Positions 61,950 to 64,000 of a stretch of DNA of 64,000 nucleotides are shown here, piece after piece. The position numbers and the translations under genes are program-made. Where the stretch lies: positions 173,118 through 237,117 of the forward strand of contig NZ_JABSNP010000006.1 of the NCBI RefSeq assembly GCF_013294115.1, in the 5' to 3' direction. Under the pieces are notes generated by a model, which did no database searches, was not told the origin of the DNA, and saw nothing but the letters and a program-made list of their open reading frames with translations. Positions within the stretch are counted from its first letter, which is position 1. Each line of letters begins with the position of its first letter. The stretch is from Hymenobacter caeli (GTDB taxonomy: Bacteria; Bacteroidota; Bacteroidia; Cytophagales; Hymenobacteraceae).

Positions 61950-62278
61950 TTCGTGCGCGGCCCTGCGGGGCCGCCGGGTGCTGGCCGCTGCGCGGCCGGG
62001 CCCCTCGTCTTATCCATTCCCTGGCCCCGCCCGCCGAGCCCTAGCGCCCGGGCGTGCGCCGCTTTCCCGACGCTCATGCAATTTCTGGCATCGCTCATTT
62101 CCCCCGCAGCGGGTGCTGCGGGCCCCGTTTTCCGTGTGCAGCTGCCCGCCGTGGGGCGGGTAGCCCCGGCCATTGCCGCTCCGCGCCGCGCCCCCGTCCC
62201 GGCGGCCCGCCCCGCCGGGGGGCCCGCGCCCCGGCCGCCCGGCGGCCAATCCTTCCACCGCGCGTCGCACCGCGCCCA
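61950..62278 (+). other. GC-rich gap with a doubtful small ORF
   Basis: 329 bp between the small exported protein and the sigma factor. An open frame from ATG 62076 to 62312 would give a 78-residue Pro/Arg/Ala-rich peptide ending in CLACCQSKGC, overlapping the sigma-factor start by 34 bp. The terminal cysteine pattern is curious but composition alone could produce it. No palindrome or promoter recognised. Confidence 0.3.
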
Positions 62279-62902
62279 ATGCCTGGCCTGCTGCCAGAGC
62301 AAAGGCTGCTAGTGCCCCCGCTCGTGGAAGCTCTCTTGCTTACCCCGCGGCCCACCACCGGGGCCGTTCCCCAGTGCCCGGAAGCGGCCCTCATCCGCCG
62401 CCTGCAAGCCCGCGACGAACGCGCCCTGACCGACTTTGCCGCCCGCTACGGCGACAACCTCCGGGGCCTCGTGCGCGGGCTGGTGCCCGACGCCGTGATG
62501 GCCCAGGACGTGTGGCAGGAATGCCTGCTGCGCCTCTGGCAGTCCTTTCCGCACTACGCGCCCGGCCACGGCCGCCTCACGGGCTGGGCCCGGCGCATTT
62601 GCCGCAACGTGGCCATCGACGAGCTGCGGGCCCCGCGCTGGCGCGACCTGCGCGTGATGCAGCCCCTGGCCCAGTCGGCCGAAGCCCAGGGCCGGGCCGC
62701 GTCCGGCGGCTTCCAGCCCGAGCACCTCGGGCTGCTGGCCCTCTGCGCCCAGCTGCGCCCGGTGCAGCGCCAGGTCATCGACCTGATTTACGGCCACGAC
62801 CTCACCTTCGAGCAAACGGCCCAGCGCCTGAACCTCTCCAAGGGAACCGTGACCACCCGCGCCCGGGCCGCCTACCGGGTGCTGGGCCGCCACACGGCGT
62901 AA
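62279..62902 (+). CDS. RNA polymerase sigma factor, ECF/sigma-70 family
   Basis: 207-residue alternative sigma factor from ATG 62279 (MPGLLPEQRLLVPPL). Region 2: ALTDFAARYGDNLRGLVRGLVPDAVMAQDVWQECLLRLWQSFPHYAPGHGRLTGWARRICRNVAIDELR (near 45-112), the ECF layout. Region 4: LGLLALCAQLRPVQRQVIDLIYGHDLTFEQTAQRLNLSKGTVTTRARAAYRVLGRH (near 145-202) with a clear HTH. No anti-sigma factor follows directly; instead a repeat element lies downstream. Target promoters unknown. Confidence 0.9.
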   Translation: MPGLLPEQRLLVPPLVEALLLTPRPTTGAVPQCPEAALIRRLQARDERALTDFAARYGDNLRGLVRGLVPDAVMAQDVWQECLLRLWQSFPHYAPGHGRLTGWARRICRNVAIDELRAPRWRDLRVMQPLAQSAEAQGRAASGGFQPEHLGLLALCAQLRPVQRQVIDLIYGHDLTFEQTAQRLNLSKGTVTTRARAAYRVLGRHTA

Positions 62903-62954
62903 GGATGCGGGGGCAGGCGTAATTGATGGCTTCTCCCCGTGCTGCCCCTTACGT

Positions 62955-63083
62955 GCGCCTCACCCCCCAGCCCCCTCTCCGAAAAGGAGAGGGGGAGCTA
63001 GTTCTTAGCCGTAGAAAAGCTAGAAACTAGGGCTAGAGCTAGTCCCCTCTCCTTTTCGGAGAGGGGGCTGGGGGGTGAGGCGC
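62955..63083. repeat. 40-bp arm inverted repeat, relative of the ABC-linker element
   Basis: 62955-62994 and 63044-63083 are exact reverse complements; each arm contains a nested CCCCCTCTCCGAAAAGGAGAGGGGG hairpin. The loop holds CTAGTTC/GCTAGA words with their own pairing. The same C-run/nested-hairpin design occurs in the ABC ATPase gene at 27499-27617. Confidence 0.9.
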
Positions 63084-63120
63084 TCCGTTAGAGCGGCAAA
63101 GCCAGAATCTAACGGCCCCC

Positions 63121-63891
63121 TCACGCCCCCGGCCGCAGCGGCGACTGCGCGGCCAGCGCGTCGACAATCTGCATCGTTTCGACGCTGACGGTGCAGACGC
63201 GGGCCAGCAGGTCGGCCACCGCTTCGGCGTGGTCGGCGAAGCGGTAGGTGTCGAAGTGGGCGCGGATGGTGGGGTCTTTGGGGGTGCGCTCCTTGTACTG
63301 GTCGAGCACCCATTCCAGGGCCGAGCGGTTGCCGAGGCGGTAGCGCCAGGCGGCGGCGGGGATGCCGGTGAGGGCCTGCGCGTCGGTGAGCAGGATGCTG
63401 CCCTCGGTGGGGTTCGCCTTGAGGCGGGGCTTCACGGGGCCCTTGGGGGCCAGGGCCACGGCGGCCAGCGGGTAGGGCGCGGCCGTCTCATAATTTAGGT
63501 GCAGGGCCAGCAGCTGCCGGCCCGCCGCGGCCCAGGCGGCAAAGTCGGGGTAGAAGGGCAGGCGCGGGAAGTCCTGCTTCAGGTTTTGGGCGTAGGCGGC
63601 GCGGTAGTGCGGGTCGTGCAGTACGGCGTAGGCGTAGTGGAAAATGTCTTCCCCACTGATACCGGCATCGCCGTAGCGCGTGCGGAACTGCGCCAGGCCC
63701 CAGGCCGTGATGTTGGCTTGCTTGTCGCCGTTTTTATTGTAGAAATGGAGCGGGACGCACTGGGTCTTTTCTAGAAAATCGAAGCCGGTAATTCTGTTTG
63801 TGCCAAGTACTTGGAATGGTTTCGATGATGCGGCCCCTGAAAAGCATATAGTGGTGTTTTGCAGGCTTCCGTCGCCATAAATGTTATTCAT
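63121..63891 (-). pseudogene. C-terminal remnant of a type ISP restriction-modification enzyme
   Basis: 256 residues that align by eye with the C-terminal specificity domain (Type_ISP_C) of very large single-chain restriction-modification enzymes. Telling blocks: KPFQVLGTNRITGFDFLEKTQCVPLHFYNKNGDKQANITAWGLAQFRTRYGDAGISGEDIFHYAYAVLHDPHYRAAYAQNLKQDFPRLPFYPDFAAWAAAGRQLLALHLNYE and RLGNRSALEWVLDQYKERTPKD with VCTVSVETMQIVDAL. The nuclease, helicase and methylase parts (about 1000 residues or more) are missing. Just before the ATG the frame has a TAG (near 63910) and the flank then looks like an insertion-sequence end. A free specificity subunit is less likely. Confidence 0.72.
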
Positions 63892-63919
63892 CTGGTAAAT
63901 CCGATGAGTACTCTACCCT

Positions 63920-64000
63920 ACTAAAATTTGAGGCATAAAAACGGGGCGGCCCGACCTTTGGAGTTCCTACACAGCCAAACTCGTTCCGCCCCGTGAAGCA
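63920..64000. mobile_element. Possible insertion-sequence end at the window edge
   Basis: Upstream of the truncated type ISP gene, ACGGGGCGG (63941-63949) and CCGCCCCGT (about 63987-63994) form an inverted pair, and a GTG AAG reading frame opens at 63993. This resembles the end and first codons of an insertion sequence that extends past the window. I cannot name the family. Confidence 0.3.

Noticed and set aside
62054..62278. 75-residue N-terminal extension of the sigma factor
   Set aside because: Arg/Pro/Ala-rich with no family counterpart; ATG 62279 fits the ECF length.

Overview
ORGANISM. The window is a chromosomal segment of a high-GC member of the Bacteroidota, most like Hymenobacter (Cytophagales). 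Evidence: G+C-rich coding sequence, genes without clear Shine-Dalgarno sites, several TAnnTTTG-type -7 promoter elements, and lineage-typical proteins (DUF4175, DUF721, DUF4385, the Big_5 lipoprotein with a C-x-x-x-x-P-x-GGP start, a DksA-like protein that has lost most zinc ligands). The genus is inferred; no rRNA or tRNA gene is present to confirm it.

LAYOUT. 1-2.6 kb: end of a MacB/FtsX-type permease, heptose-phosphate adenylyltransferase, a YugP-like zinc peptidase. 2.8-17.8 kb (almost all minus strand): recJ, a TPR protein, a parvulin foldase, lptC, an outer-membrane protein, coaX, an RGG-rich pseudouridine synthase, a DksA-like regulator, ribH, a membrane TPR protein and pdhA. 17.8-22.1 kb: visibly lower in GC; recF, a DUF721/DciA-like gene, a palindrome containing a parS match, an HTH gene amid GTTAC motifs, a phosphodiesterase and DUF2939. 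22.1-33 kb: rhomboid protease, prenyl synthase, rnr, a fused dipeptide ABC ATPase, lspA, ileS. 33-38 kb: an MMPL/RND exporter, a RAYT transposase flanked by its palindromes, glyQS. 38-41.5 kb: phosphate permease and two clusters of DnaA-box-like sequence, the second in a 714-bp non-coding stretch that looks like oriC. 41.5-53.3 kb: Big_5 lipoprotein, methyltransferase, mnmG, arginyltransferase, ybeY, RsbW-like kinase, DUF4175, xth, an AhpD-like protein. 53.4-61.5 kb: comF, then a tripartite drug-efflux operon (tolC-usp-emrA-emrB) facing a sigma-54 enhancer-binding protein. 61.5-64 kb: small secreted-type protein, ECF sigma factor, and the C-terminal remnant of a type ISP restriction-modification enzyme at a probable IS edge.

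HOW IT FITS TOGETHER. Three themes stand out. (1) Origin neighbourhood: DnaA-box clusters, an AT-rich tract, parS, recF, a DciA-like gene and mnmG (gidA) lie within about 30 kb. (2) Palindrome-rich genome: nearly every kind of gap holds a long inverted repeat, a RAYT sits among its own copies, and two palindromes lie in frame inside coding genes (ileS and the ABC ATPase). (3) A self-contained sigma-54 switch: GAF-GAF activator, paired operator-like repeats, a -24/-12 promoter and the efflux operon it should drive.
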